A program made the position numbers and the translations under genes. Source: Nonomuraea sp. PA05 (GTDB taxonomy: Bacteria; Actinomycetota; Actinomycetes; Streptosporangiales; Streptosporangiaceae). From it: 64,000 bases of DNA. The notes under the pieces are model-generated. The model searched no databases. It saw nothing but the letters and a program-made list of their open reading frames with translations, and was not told where the DNA came from. Shown piece after piece: positions 1 to 8,493 of this stretch. How positions within the stretch are numbered: the first letter of the stretch is position 1; every line of letters begins with the position of its first letter. The DNA is taken from the NCBI RefSeq assembly GCF_008086045.1, contig NZ_VSEY01000001.1, positions 372,001 through 436,000 of the forward strand. The letters run 5' to 3'.

Positions 1-1055
1 TCGCTGGCGAAGGTTGCGGCGCCGAACCAAGCTCTGCCCGTGAAGCTCGCTCCGTCGAAGCGCGCATCGCCGGCGAAGGTTGCGGCATCGAACCAAGCTC
101 TGCCCGTGAACTTCGCTCCGTCGAACCAGACATGATGGGTGAACATTGTCCCGTTGAACAACGCGTTGCTGGCGAACGTCGCCCCAGTGAACCAGGCGTC
201 GCCGGTGAATCTGGCCTGTTCGAACCAGGCGCGTCCGGTGAAGGTAGCCGTGACGAACAAGGCGTCGCCGACAAAGGTAGCCCCATCGAGATCGATGTGA
301 TGAGCATGGCAGCCAATGAAGTCGAAGTCGAGCAAGGTGGCATCAGTCAGGTCGAGCCGGATTCCTGGCCAGAAGAGAGGGTTTACGGCGATAGAGCGTT
401 TCCACCAGCGGCGTTTGCTCCAACGTAGGTGATCGGCCAGCAGGCGTTGGGCGGTCAGCCGAATTTGACGTTCTTCGTCAGTGCTTCGGCCAGTTCGTGT
501 CGTGGTACGGCTTGTAAGCCCAGTGCGCGCGGTTCGCTGGGCGGTGCGGATCCTCTGCTGCTGGTCGGCCTCGCGCTGCGGTGTCCATGGCATCCGCAAG
601 TAGGAGCAGATCACGTCCACAACCCTTTGCCGTAACTCGGGATTGTCTTGCGCGAGTTGTTCGAGGGCATACAGGCCGCCGAGTCGGATGGGAGCTTGGT
701 CGCTGCCGAGTTGCTCCACCGCATTGCTGAACCGGTCTACGTCAAGCCCTCGTTCGCTGAGTCGGAAGGTTCGCCGGGCCGTGTCAGCATTGCGGGCGGT
801 GTAGAACACGGCCAGCAGTGCGGCCAGGCCAGTGGCCATCGCCAGAACATTCCCTCGTACGGCAGAGACGGCGGCGGCCCAGTCTTTACCGGTCAGCTCG
901 TTTGGTGGCAAGGATGCTGGTGGCCGAACGTCATCGTTGAGAGTGATCCCGTCAACGTTTCGCAGCACCCATATGGCGCCCGGACCGAGCATCCATGTCA
1001 ACGTCAGCACAGCAATGGGCGCCAGCATGACGACGATGATCGAGGAAGGTTTCAC
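1..1055 (-). CDS. Membrane-anchored pentapeptide-repeat protein, 3' end outside window
   Basis: Reading the minus strand from a GTG at 1053-1055 gives an open frame that runs off the left edge. An in-frame ATG at 1026-1028 is an alternative start. The N-terminus is hydrophobic (one or two likely membrane helices), followed by a conserved segment containing AVEQLGSDQAP and GGLYALEQLAQ. Then comes a long run of five-residue repeats of the AxFxG type (for example ATFTGRAWF), expected to fold as a right-handed beta-helix. The same architecture occurs at 23603-24946 and 40798-42234. The molecular function is unknown. It is divergent from the ABC-GNAT gene that starts at 1167. Confidence 0.8.
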   Translation of the reverse strand, partial: MKPSSIIVVMLAPIAVLTLTWMLGPGAIWVLRNVDGITLNDDVRPPASLPPNELTGKDWAAAVSAVRGNVLAMATGLAALLAVFYTARNADTARRTFRLSERGLDVDRFSNAVEQLGSDQAPIRLGGLYALEQLAQDNPELRQRVVDVICSYLRMPWTPQREADQQQRIRTAQRTARTGLTSRTTTRTGRSTDEERQIRLTAQRLLADHLRWSKRRWWKRSIAVNPLFWPGIRLDLTDATLLDFDFIGCHAHHIDLDGATFVGDALFVTATFTGRAWFEQARFTGDAWFTGATFASNALFNGTMFTHHVWFDGAKFTGRAWFDAATFAGDARFDGASFTGRAWFGAATFAS

Positions 1056-1166
1056 CGTCAGAAATACCGCTTCGTGCTTGCCGCGCCCATGAATCTGATG
1101 ATGCCCCGACAGCCTGCCGTGCGGACGCTCAGTGATGGGATCGTAACTCGGAATGAGGAGGCGCTC

Positions 1167-2267
1167 GTGCGCGCGGACATCACGCTCGCCACCCCCGTCC
1201 ACCGCACCGCCCGCGTCCTCCAGTTGCAGGGCTTGTTCGACGTGCCGCTGGAGGAGAAGCTGACGAACTCCTGGCAGGTGAACCTGCCCGTCGAGGACCG
1301 CCGGTGGAACGTCGGCCTGCTCGTCGGCCCGTCCGGGTCCGGGAAGTCCACCATCGCGAACGAGCTTTGGCCCGGCCGGCTCGTCCGGGATCACCCCTGG
1401 GGGGATCGGGCGCTCGTGGACGACTTCCCGCCGGGAATGGGCATCAAGGACATCGTCGGCCTGCTGACCGCCGTGGGACTCTCGAGCCCACCCGCGTGGC
1501 TCCGGCCGTACAAGACGCTGTCCAACGGGGAGGCGTTCCGCGCGTCCATGGCCCGCGCCCTCGCCGAGCACCAGGGCCTGCTCGTCGTGGACGAGTTCAC
1601 CAGCGTGGTGGACCGGCAGGTCGCCAAGGTCGCGTCGCACGCGGTCGCGAAGTCCGTTCGCCGCGCCGGGCGGCAGCTCGTCGCGGTCACCTGCCACTAC
1701 GACGTGACAGACTGGCTGCAACCGGACTGGATCTACGACCTGGCGGCGGGCTCGTTCGCGTGGAGGTCGGTTCAACCCCGGCCAGCCGTCCAGCTTGACA
1801 TCCACGCGGCCGACCGGTCCTTGTGGAGCCTGTTTCGCCACCATCACTATCTGAGCAGCGACATCAGCAACGCCGCGCAATGCTTCGCCGGGTGCATCGA
1901 CGGCAAACCGGTAGCTTTCGCTGCCTACAGGCACTTCCAGCATCCGAAGGTGCGTGACATCAAACTCGGTCACCGCCTGGTGGTGCTGCCGGACTTCCAA
2001 GGACTGTCGATCGGCGGGCACCTGGAGGACTGGATCGGCCAGCACCTGCATGCGCAGGGGTTCCGGTACCGGAATGTGACGTCGCACCCGGCGTTGATCG
2101 CCTACATGGAGCGCAGCCCGCGGTGGCAGAGGCAGGGCCGCGCCACCAAGCTCCACACCAGCAGCAAGCGGCGGAACCAGCACGCCAACACTCTGGACCC
2201 GCGCCGGCTCGGGCTCGTCTCATTCGAGTACGTTCCGCCCGCGCGGCCGAGCCGCCCGGTCAGGTGA
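1167..2267 (+). CDS. ABC-type ATPase fused to a GNAT-like domain
   Basis: About 366 residues. The GTG at 1167 is chosen because GAGGAG lies 6 nt upstream; sequence further upstream in this frame is antisense to the pentapeptide gene. Residues about 48-200 are an ABC ATPase: Walker A GPSGSGKST (54-62), signature LSNGE (118-122), Walker B GLLVVDE (137-143) and an H-loop histidine near 177. No membrane segment is present, so it is not a transporter subunit. Residues about 215-350 look like a GNAT acyltransferase fold, with HHHYLS, HRLVVLPDFQGLSIGG (the acyl-CoA-binding-like turn) and RSPRW. Single-chain ABC-GNAT proteins are seen near phage terminase genes. A role in nucleotide or DNA modification, Mom-like, is only an inference. 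Confidence 0.75.
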   Translation: MRADITLATPVHRTARVLQLQGLFDVPLEEKLTNSWQVNLPVEDRRWNVGLLVGPSGSGKSTIANELWPGRLVRDHPWGDRALVDDFPPGMGIKDIVGLLTAVGLSSPPAWLRPYKTLSNGEAFRASMARALAEHQGLLVVDEFTSVVDRQVAKVASHAVAKSVRRAGRQLVAVTCHYDVTDWLQPDWIYDLAAGSFAWRSVQPRPAVQLDIHAADRSLWSLFRHHHYLSSDISNAAQCFAGCIDGKPVAFAAYRHFQHPKVRDIKLGHRLVVLPDFQGLSIGGHLEDWIGQHLHAQGFRYRNVTSHPALIAYMERSPRWQRQGRATKLHTSSKRRNQHANTLDPRRLGLVSFEYVPPARPSRPVR

Positions 2268-2526
2268 GCTTGCTCCGCAGGCTGGCCAGTGCCTCGTCCG
2301 GGGTGTCGCCGACGCCGATCATGCCGCCGTGCTCCTTCCACCAGCCGTACGCAACCCGGTCGTCCGCGAAGGCGTCTTGAGGCACGTCCCACGGCTCCGT
2401 CAGGAACGCGGCAAAGGTGCCGCCCTCGTAGCTGCCGCTGTAGCGCGTCTTGACGATCGTCACCGGGTACAGCGGGTCGATGCCTTCGGGGAAGACGCGG
2501 TTCAGGGGGCGGGGCAGGTCGGTCAC
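2260..2526 (-). CDS. Small hypothetical protein
   Basis: 88 residues from a GTG start. The protein is charged and aromatic, with VTIVKTRYSGSYEGGTFAAF, a GWWKEHGG segment and a C-terminal DTPDEALASLRSKL helix, which reads as a genuine protein rather than a shadow. It converges on the ABC-GNAT gene and overlaps its last 8 nt. No family is recognised. The arrangement of the tail (acidic, then an amphipathic helix) is reminiscent of small HicB-like or DUF-type folds, but this is not demonstrable here. Confidence 0.6.
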   Translation of the reverse strand: MTDLPRPLNRVFPEGIDPLYPVTIVKTRYSGSYEGGTFAAFLTEPWDVPQDAFADDRVAYGWWKEHGGMIGVGDTPDEALASLRSKLT

Positions 2527-2676
2527 GCCGTCATTGTTCCAGCATCACAGCCGAAACGGGTCGGACATCGGTCGCCGCGTCCGTGTTCGTCATGCCGCCA
2601 TGCTCGCATCCGCCGCCCCAGCGCGCTTCAGATTCCTCGTCCTCTGCCAACAACCTCGCAGAACGGAGAGATGACC

Positions 2677-3771
2677 ATGGCCGTCGAGCAGCCGACCGGC
2701 ATGCGGCGAACGCTGGGGCTGGTGGTTGCCGCTGCCGCGCTCCTCGCCAGCGCGGTCGCGCAGCCGCCCGCAGCCGCAGCTTCCACGGACGGGGTAGCCG
2801 TCCACAAGGACATCGCCTACGCACCCGCGCAACCTGAGGGCAGCCGCGGTCACCTGCTCGACCTGTACGTGCCGACCCAGGCACACCGTGCGCTGAGACC
2901 GGTTCTGATCGTGACGGGCGGCAGCGCCTGGCGTAGGGACGATGGCAAAGAGTGGGCGGCCCAGATCGCGCCGCGGTTCACCGCAGCGGGCTACGTGGTC
3001 GCTGGCGTCAGCGTCCGCTCCAGTGAGCAGGCGGTCTTCCCGGCCCAGGTGCATGATGCCAAGGCAGCGGTCAGGTGGCTCCGGGCGAACGCGGCCACAT
3101 ACCGGCTCGACCCGAACCGGTTCGCGATGATGGGGGACTCCTCCGGCGCTTGGGCGAGCGCCATGGTGGCGGTCACGGGCGACGTACCTGCGCTGGAAGG
3201 AGCGGTGGGTGTCACCGGCGTGTCCAGCGCGGTGCAGGCAGCGGTGGATGTGTACTCGCCGACCGACTTCCTGACGATGAACGCGCAGATGCTTCCGGGG
3301 GCCTGCCAGACGTTCAACGCGCAGATGGGAGTGACGGACTGCCATGATGACCCGGGCTCTCCCGAGTCGCAGCTCATCGGCTGCGCCATTCAGACCTGTC
3401 CGGCTCGCGCTCGCGCGGCCAACCCGATCACGTACGTCTCTCGCGGCGACCCGCCGATCCTCATCGTGCACGGCCAGGCGGACACGCTCGTTCCTCACGG
3501 CCAGAGCTGGCTGCTGTACCGCGCGCTGGAGCGCGCCTGCGTGACCGCCACGTTCTACTCTGTGCCGGGCGTTGGCCACTCCACTGCCATCCTGCGGCCG
3601 GATGTCACCAAGCCCGCTGCGCATGCGACGTCGCGCTGCCGACCCCAGCCAGTGAAGCGGCTGGAGCGTCGGCCGACGCTCGACACCATCGGCGCGTTCA
3701 TCGAACGCGCCTGGCACCGCACCCGATGCAGGCCGCCGTCGCCCAGCGCGGCAGCAGGAACGGAGAACTGA
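2677..3771 (+). CDS. Secreted alpha/beta hydrolase (esterase/lipase type)
   Basis: About 364 residues. The start at 2677 is preferred over ATG 2671 because GGAG at 2665-2668 then sits 8 nt upstream. The N-terminus is a signal peptide (RR, a hydrophobic run LVVAAAALLASAVA, then an Ala-rich cleavage region). Hydrolase landmarks are VTGGSAWR (oxyanion-hole HGGxxW-like), GDSSGAW around residues 153-159 (nucleophile Ser), HGQADTLVP (acid Asp) and VPGVGHS (His). The DLYVP motif near residue 70 is typical of BD-FAE/carboxylesterase-like enzymes. It is followed 2 nt later by the next gene. Its place directly before the packaging genes suggests prophage cargo expressed in the lysogen; the substrate is unknown. 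Confidence 0.8.
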   Translation: MAVEQPTGMRRTLGLVVAAAALLASAVAQPPAAAASTDGVAVHKDIAYAPAQPEGSRGHLLDLYVPTQAHRALRPVLIVTGGSAWRRDDGKEWAAQIAPRFTAAGYVVAGVSVRSSEQAVFPAQVHDAKAAVRWLRANAATYRLDPNRFAMMGDSSGAWASAMVAVTGDVPALEGAVGVTGVSSAVQAAVDVYSPTDFLTMNAQMLPGACQTFNAQMGVTDCHDDPGSPESQLIGCAIQTCPARARAANPITYVSRGDPPILIVHGQADTLVPHGQSWLLYRALERACVTATFYSVPGVGHSTAILRPDVTKPAAHATSRCRPQPVKRLERRPTLDTIGAFIERAWHRTRCRPPSPSAAAGTEN

Positions 3772-3773
3772 CC

Positions 3774-4103
3774 ATGGCTGTGCACATCCACCGATACGAG
3801 CCCCTCGACACCGTCGTGGAGGCGGTCGAGGTGAACGGGCTCGACCTGGACGACATCGTCGTCTGGATCAACGACACCTCCAAGCTGAAGGGCATCGTCG
3901 GGCAGACCGCGTTGCGCGGCCGGTCGGCGGAGTACATCGACCTGCAGACGCCCGAGGGGATGCTGCGCGCGGTCCTGGGCGACTTCGTGGTGACGGACGG
4001 TGCGGGCTCGTTCTGGAAGGTGTCGCGGTCGGTGTTCCAGCGCAGCTACGCCCCCGTCGCGCCCGCCGGCGAGGAGAGCGGCGAGGACGAGGGCGGGGAG
4101 TAG
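3774..4103 (+). CDS. Hypothetical phage protein
   Basis: 109 residues from ATG 3774, with GGAG 11-14 nt upstream. The body is a compact mixed alpha/beta sequence (VNGLDLDDIVVWINDTSKLKG) and the C-terminus is strongly acidic (EESGEDEGGE). It begins 2 nt after the hydrolase stop and ends in a TAGTG overlap with the next gene, so the three are probably cotranscribed. No family is recognised. Confidence 0.65.
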   Translation: MAVHIHRYEPLDTVVEAVEVNGLDLDDIVVWINDTSKLKGIVGQTALRGRSAEYIDLQTPEGMLRAVLGDFVVTDGAGSFWKVSRSVFQRSYAPVAPAGEESGEDEGGE

Positions 4104-4360
4104 TGCGGATCCACGTGCTGCGGCTGCCGCTCTACGAGCTGGGCGGCGTGTCGGAGGAGCCGTTCGCGCTCATCGTGAACCAGGCCCCGCCCGAGGGGGA
4201 CGGCTGGTCGATGCCCGCGCTGGCGGTGTTCGCCGAGCAGATCGACGCCCGCGGCGTGTGGGTGACCGCGCACACGGTGGAGATCGTGGACCAGTTCCCA
4301 CCCGAGATCGTGGATCACGTGCCGATGGGCGGCCCGGCCGAGACCGTGGACGGCCCCTGA
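4103..4360 (+). CDS. Small hypothetical phage protein
   Basis: 85 residues from GTG 4103, which overlaps the previous stop codon as TAGTG, a common translational-coupling arrangement. The sequence is Pro/Glu/Val rich, with no membrane segment and no recognised motif. It sits immediately before the first intergenic palindrome and the terminase genes. Confidence 0.6.
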   Translation: MRIHVLRLPLYELGGVSEEPFALIVNQAPPEGDGWSMPALAVFAEQIDARGVWVTAHTVEIVDQFPPEIVDHVPMGGPAETVDGP

Positions 4361-4361
4361 G

Positions 4362-4381
4362 CGTTGGCGGAACCGACAACG
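4362..4381. repeat. Intergenic palindrome, copy 1 of 4
   Basis: CGTTGGCGGAACCGACAACG lies 1 nt after the preceding stop and 25 nt before the terminase small subunit start. The outer CGTTG/CAACG arms pair perfectly. Related copies are at 14041-14058, 18515-18534 and 30810-30827. Confidence 0.6.
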
Positions 4382-4406
4382 AGCGTCCAGAAGGAGGCGT
4401 GCCCGG

Positions 4407-4913
4407 GTGGCCGACGACAAGCGGAAGCTCGAACTCGCCCAGCGCCGCAACCAGGCGCTCCAGATGCGGATCGCCGGCGTCTCGCCCACGCTGATCGCTG
4501 AGCGGCTGGGGTACAACAGCCCGCAGGCTGCGTCCGGGGACATCACTGCCGCGCTGAAGCGGGCCGCGAAGGTGGAGGGGCTCGCCGCCGAGCATCTGCT
4601 GCATCTGGAGTTGTCCCGGCTGGATAGGATGCTGGCCGCGCTGTGGCCGAAGGTGCTCAAGGGCGAGGTACAGGCGGCGGAAGTCTGCCACAAAATCATT
4701 AAGACCCGGGCGTCGCTGACCGGCGTGTCCGAGCTGAACCGCCACGGTGCCCCGGACAACGACATGGCGTCGCTGCTCGGCGCGATGCTGGCCCAGCTCC
4801 AGCAGCGTTACCAGGTGCCCGACCCGGACCTTGACGCCATCGCCTCGGCCGACGTGCAGGCCGACGTTGTCACGGGCGAAGTGCTGTGGGACGACGCCGG
4901 CGGCGAGGCATGA
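4407..4913 (+). CDS. terS: Terminase small subunit
   Basis: 168 residues from GTG 4407. The N-terminal half holds a helix-turn-helix-like segment (RIAGVSPTLIAERLGYNSPQAASGDI), followed by a long helical region (LLHLELSRLDRMLAALWPKVLKGEVQAAE) of the kind that oligomerises in small terminases. The stop overlaps the start of the large subunit as ATGA. Position and HTH support a role in recognising packaging-initiation DNA. Identification rests on layout plus fold signature rather than a diagnostic motif. Confidence 0.85.
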   Translation: MADDKRKLELAQRRNQALQMRIAGVSPTLIAERLGYNSPQAASGDITAALKRAAKVEGLAAEHLLHLELSRLDRMLAALWPKVLKGEVQAAEVCHKIIKTRASLTGVSELNRHGAPDNDMASLLGAMLAQLQQRYQVPDPDLDAIASADVQADVVTGEVLWDDAGGEA

Positions 4914-6202
4914 CCGAGGCGCTCGGGCTGGCGGTGCGGCTGTCGCCCAAGCAGGAACGGTCGATCGCCGAATCGACGGCACGCCTGAACATCTGGCAGG
5001 GGGCTATCCGAAGCGGGAAGACGATCGCTTCGCTGCTGCGCTGGCTGGCGTTCGTCGCGAACGCGCCGCGCGGCGGATCCCTTATCGTCGTCGGCAAGAC
5101 CGCCGACACGATCAGCCGGAATATCTTCGACCCGCTCATGGACGCAGCGATCACAGGGCCGCTCGCGGCGCGGATCTCCTACACCAGGGGTGCCCCCACG
5201 GCGACGATCCTGGGCCGCAAGGTGGAGATCATCTCATGCGCGGACGCCCGCGCCGAGACCCGGCTGCGCGGCATGACCGGCGTCGGCGCGTACGTGGATG
5301 AGATCACGCTGATTGAGCGGCCGTTCTGGGACATGCTCCTGTCGAGGTTGAGCGTGCCGGGCGCGAAACTCTTCGGGAGCACGAACCCCGACAGCCCTTC
5401 CCACTGGCTGAAGCGCGACTTCCTCGACCGGGCCGGCGAGCTCGACCTGCGGTCGTGGCACTTCAGGTTGGACGACAACCACGCCCTGGACGCCGCGTAC
5501 GTGGCCGCGCTCAAGAAGGAGTACACCGGGCTCTGGTACAAGAGATTCGTCCTCGGGGCGTGGGTGATGGCCGAGGGCGCGATCTTCGACATGTGGGACG
5601 AAGACCGCCACATGGTCACCAGCCTGCCACTGATGGAGAAGTGGCTCGCGCTCGGCATCGACTACGGCACCGCTAATCCGTTCGACGCCGTGCTCGTCGG
5701 CGTGTCCGTCCCCGACGCCCACGGCCAGCGGCGCATCTACGTCACCAACGAGTGGCGGTGGGACTCCCGCCAGCAGCGCCGCCAGCTCACCGACGCCGAG
5801 TACAGCGTGCGGCTGGCCGACTGGCTCGACGCCATCCCCGACACCTACGGCCCCGGCACGCGCGGGGTCCGACCGGCGTGGCTGATCGTGGACCCCAGCG
5901 CGGCCTCGTTCGTGACCCAGCTCCACCACGACGGGTTCCGCCCCCAGCAGGGCGACAACTCCGTCCTGGACGGGATCAGGACCGTGTCCAACCTGATGGC
6001 TGCCGACCACCTCCGCGTCCACGCCTCCTGCCGCGACCTGCTGGACGAGATCGTCGGCTACGCCTGGGACGACAAGAAGGCCGCCGCGGGCGAGGACGCC
6101 CCCGTCAAGGAGCACGACCACTCCGTGGACGCCCTCCGGTACGCCCTCCACACCACGCAGGCGGTGTGGATGCGGCTGCTCGAACCCGTGCCTGCCTATT
6201 AG
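4910..6202 (+). CDS. terL: Terminase large subunit (PBSX/terminase_6 type)
   Basis: 430 residues, starting at the ATG that overlaps the terS stop. The ATPase domain shows the Walker A-like GAIRSGKT (residues 31-38) and GAYVDEIT as Walker B with the catalytic Glu (about 127-133). The RNase H-like nuclease domain is marked by GIDYGTANPFD (about 249-259), IVDPSA (about 336) and EHDHSVDALRYA near the C-terminus, which supply the metal-binding Asp residues. It packages DNA into the prohead through the portal. The length is normal for the PBSX-type family, so the gene looks intact. Confidence 0.95.
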   Translation: MTEALGLAVRLSPKQERSIAESTARLNIWQGAIRSGKTIASLLRWLAFVANAPRGGSLIVVGKTADTISRNIFDPLMDAAITGPLAARISYTRGAPTATILGRKVEIISCADARAETRLRGMTGVGAYVDEITLIERPFWDMLLSRLSVPGAKLFGSTNPDSPSHWLKRDFLDRAGELDLRSWHFRLDDNHALDAAYVAALKKEYTGLWYKRFVLGAWVMAEGAIFDMWDEDRHMVTSLPLMEKWLALGIDYGTANPFDAVLVGVSVPDAHGQRRIYVTNEWRWDSRQQRRQLTDAEYSVRLADWLDAIPDTYGPGTRGVRPAWLIVDPSAASFVTQLHHDGFRPQQGDNSVLDGIRTVSNLMAADHLRVHASCRDLLDEIVGYAWDDKKAAAGEDAPVKEHDHSVDALRYALHTTQAVWMRLLEPVPAY

Positions 6203-6265
6203 ACGCGCGCCGCCCAGGGGAGTTCCGGTTGTGGCGGTCGGACCCTCCCCTGCGGCGGCGCGTCT
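6201..6265 (+). terminator. Large GC-rich stem-loop after terL
   Basis: Arms at 6201-6222 and 6245-6265 are nearly perfect inverse complements (AGACGCGC...CAGGGGAG against CTCCCCTG...GCGTCT) around a 22-nt loop. The stem overlaps the terL stop codon. It lacks a T-tract, so it may be a pause, processing or attenuation structure rather than a classical terminator. The rest of the 200-nt gap up to 6405 has no gene. Confidence 0.5.
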
Positions 6266-6404
6266 GCTCCGCGCGGCTTCCCCGTACGCGTGTCGAGCAC
6301 CCGGCGCGGGCCGCACGCCTCCTCTGCTGTTGAGGGGCAGCACGAAAGGCCCCGGCCCGCGCCGCTGGACCCCCACCACCCCGTGACCTGAGGGAGAACC
6401 CGTC

Positions 6405-6887
6405 GTGGCCGACTTCACATGTAACATCGCGCTCGGCCGGGCCGTCGAGCTGGTCAACCGGGTCAAGACCGGCGACCCCGCCGGCTCCAGCCTGATCGTG
6501 GTGGCGCTGGCCACGTCCGGCCTGGAGTCGGACGCGGTGCTGCGCGACAAGGACACCCTGGCCGACCTCGTCGCGGGCACCACCAACGAGGTCCCGGTCG
6601 GCAATGGCTACGCCCGCAAGAGCATCGTCGCGGCCGACCTCAACCCGGTCGCTCCGGACGACGTCAACGACCGCACCGACCTCGACATCCCCGACCAGAC
6701 GTGGGCGAGCGTGCTGGCCGCGTCGGGAGGCTGGTCCAAGCTCGTCATCTGCTACAAGCCCGCCGCCGCCTCGACCGACGCCCAGATCGTCCCCCTCACC
6801 TGTCACGACTTCGTGATCGCACCGGATGGGACTGACATCGTGGCACAGATCTCCGCCACTGGGTTCTTCCGCGCTGCCCCCCTGTAG
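6405..6887 (+). CDS. Phage structural protein, function unknown
   Basis: 160 residues from GTG 6405, with GAGGGAGAA about 9 nt upstream. The sequence is beta-rich with short turns (LIVVALATSGLESDAVLRDKD), contains two Cys residues and ends in a beta-type segment (DIVAQISATGFFRAAPL). It is 8 nt from the repeat protein that follows and is probably cotranslated with it. A minor head or tail decoration role is inferred from position only. Confidence 0.65.
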   Translation: MADFTCNIALGRAVELVNRVKTGDPAGSSLIVVALATSGLESDAVLRDKDTLADLVAGTTNEVPVGNGYARKSIVAADLNPVAPDDVNDRTDLDIPDQTWASVLAASGGWSKLVICYKPAAASTDAQIVPLTCHDFVIAPDGTDIVAQISATGFFRAAPL

Positions 6888-6895
6888 GCCGGGCC

Positions 6896-8194
6896 GTGCT
6901 GCGCAGGAACTCCTTCAACGGCGGCACCGCGGGGACGTCCGTCACCGTCGCGAATTCGGGCGGAACCTCTGGCGACGCCTTCCAGGTGACCAACGGGTCT
7001 CCCACGTACGTGGCCGCCACCGGCACGCGGGCGCCGCTCGCCGCGTCGCTTAACGACCCCGACACGGTGCAATGGCGGAACATCGTCACCGCCGGGCGCG
7101 AGCTGTGGATCCGCACCTACGTGATGTTCGCGTCGCTCCCCTCGGCCGAAGACTGGTGGTTCGAGCTGAACCAGCAGGCCACCTCCACCGCCGTGGCCCG
7201 GCTCACGGTCGGCCCAACCGGGACCATCGCCATCCGGCGCGACATCAACAACCCCATCCTGTGCTCCATCCCAGCCGCCGTCACCGCCGGCCAGTGGGCG
7301 CGGATCGAGGCACGGGTGCTGGTCGGCACCACCACCACGAACGGGCAGGTCAACCTGTGGGTGTACCAGACGCCCGAGGCGGCAACCACGACGTTGCAGG
7401 CGAGCGCCACCGGCGTCAACGTCGGCACCACGCTCATCGATGAGGCCGCGGTCGTCTACTTGCCCGGCTACACGCTCACGGCCGACGACTTCGCCGTCTC
7501 CGACCAGGGCAAGCTCGGCGCGGCGTTCCCGTCGAACCCGGCCATCGTCGTGCAGGCCGCCGCCACCACCGAGCAGGCCCAGGCGGTGGGACGACTCAAG
7601 CAACGGACGCTTGGCCACCCCGCGTCCCAGGAGACGGCGGCCTCGATCCGGCCCATCCGGCGGCGCACGCTCGGGCAAGCCGCCGAAGCCGCCACCGCCC
7701 TGCCGGTCACCGCGTCGAAGATCCACACCCTCCAGACCGCGCACGAGACCAACACCGCGCACCTCGTAGCGGGCGCGCACCGCCGCCTCGTCGGCCCAGC
7801 CGCCGAAGGCGACCAGGCGCAGCCCATCACGAACGGCACGTTCCTCAGCGTCGCCACCGAAGCGAACCTCGCGCTGCCGATCACGCCGCGCAAGACGCGG
7901 ACGCTCGGGACCGCCCTCGACGCGAGCACGGCCACCACGGTCCGGCCGGCGAGGGCCCGCACGGTGGGCCAGGCCGTCGAGTCCGGGCAGGCGCAGCCGG
8001 TCGGCCGCCGCAAGATCCGGCTCGTCGCCGCCGTCGTGGAGGCCGACCAGGCGCAGCCGCTCCGGCGGCTCGGCCGCGAGGTCACCGGCGCAGAAGGGCC
8101 GCACCGCACGTGGGGTGCCACGCTGACGCGCCGCAGTTGGAGCGCCGACCCGCCTCGCCGTACCTGGTCCGCCGCGCGCACGAAGGAGCCGTGA
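6896..8194 (+). CDS. LamG-like phage protein with nine ~20-residue repeats
   Basis: 432 residues from GTG 6896. Residues 1 to about 220 look like a jelly-roll (LamG/concanavalin-like) domain, with DAFQVTNGSPTYV, ELWIRTYVMF and GQWARIEARVLVG. Residues about 222-405 are about nine degenerate repeats of roughly 20 residues with the consensus AExxxAxPhxxRKxRxLGxA (h hydrophobic). The C-terminus is basic with Trp-rich RRTW/RRSW motifs. A virion-surface or adhesin role fits the fold, but is inference. The stop overlaps the next start. Confidence 0.7.
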   Translation: MLRRNSFNGGTAGTSVTVANSGGTSGDAFQVTNGSPTYVAATGTRAPLAASLNDPDTVQWRNIVTAGRELWIRTYVMFASLPSAEDWWFELNQQATSTAVARLTVGPTGTIAIRRDINNPILCSIPAAVTAGQWARIEARVLVGTTTTNGQVNLWVYQTPEAATTTLQASATGVNVGTTLIDEAAVVYLPGYTLTADDFAVSDQGKLGAAFPSNPAIVVQAAATTEQAQAVGRLKQRTLGHPASQETAASIRPIRRRTLGQAAEAATALPVTASKIHTLQTAHETNTAHLVAGAHRRLVGPAAEGDQAQPITNGTFLSVATEANLALPITPRKTRTLGTALDASTATTVRPARARTVGQAVESGQAQPVGRRKIRLVAAVVEADQAQPLRRLGREVTGAEGPHRTWGATLTRRSWSADPPRRTWSAARTKEP

Positions 8195-8493
8195 TGGCTG
8201 AGTCGATCTCGTCGCTGTCGTGCGAGTACCTGCCGTTCTTCGTGCGCGGCGCGACCGGTACCGAGCAGGTGGAGATCGCGTTCACTACGCCCGGCGTCGA
8301 GCCCGCGCCGGGCGACTGGAAGGCGGCCGAATGGAAGCCCGGATCGGCCGGGGAGCGCGGTGCGACCGCGCAGATCCTGTTCGGTCTCGGCGGCACCACC
8401 TCCCGCCCGGAAGGCACCTGGCAGGCGTGGGTGCGCGTCACCGCGCCGCCGCAACTCCCGGTTCTGCCTGCCGGGCTGATCGACGTCATCTGA
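8194..8493 (+). CDS. Small phage structural protein
   Basis: 99 residues from ATG 8194, which overlaps the upstream stop (TGATG); GAAGGAG lies 8 nt upstream. The sequence is a single small beta-sandwich-like domain (VEIAFTTPGVEPAPGDWKAAEW, TWQAWVRVT). It is translationally coupled to the repeat protein and is likely its virion partner. Its 3' end overlaps the end of the convergent DUF6082 gene by 8 nt. Confidence 0.65.
   Translation: MAESISSLSCEYLPFFVRGATGTEQVEIAFTTPGVEPAPGDWKAAEWKPGSAGERGATAQILFGLGGTTSRPEGTWQAWVRVTAPPQLPVLPAGLIDVI

Noticed and set aside
648..1166. Upstream extension of the ABC-GNAT frame
   Set aside because: It is antisense to the membrane and linker part of the pentapeptide protein, and an RBS plus GTG at 1167 gives a normal ABC start.
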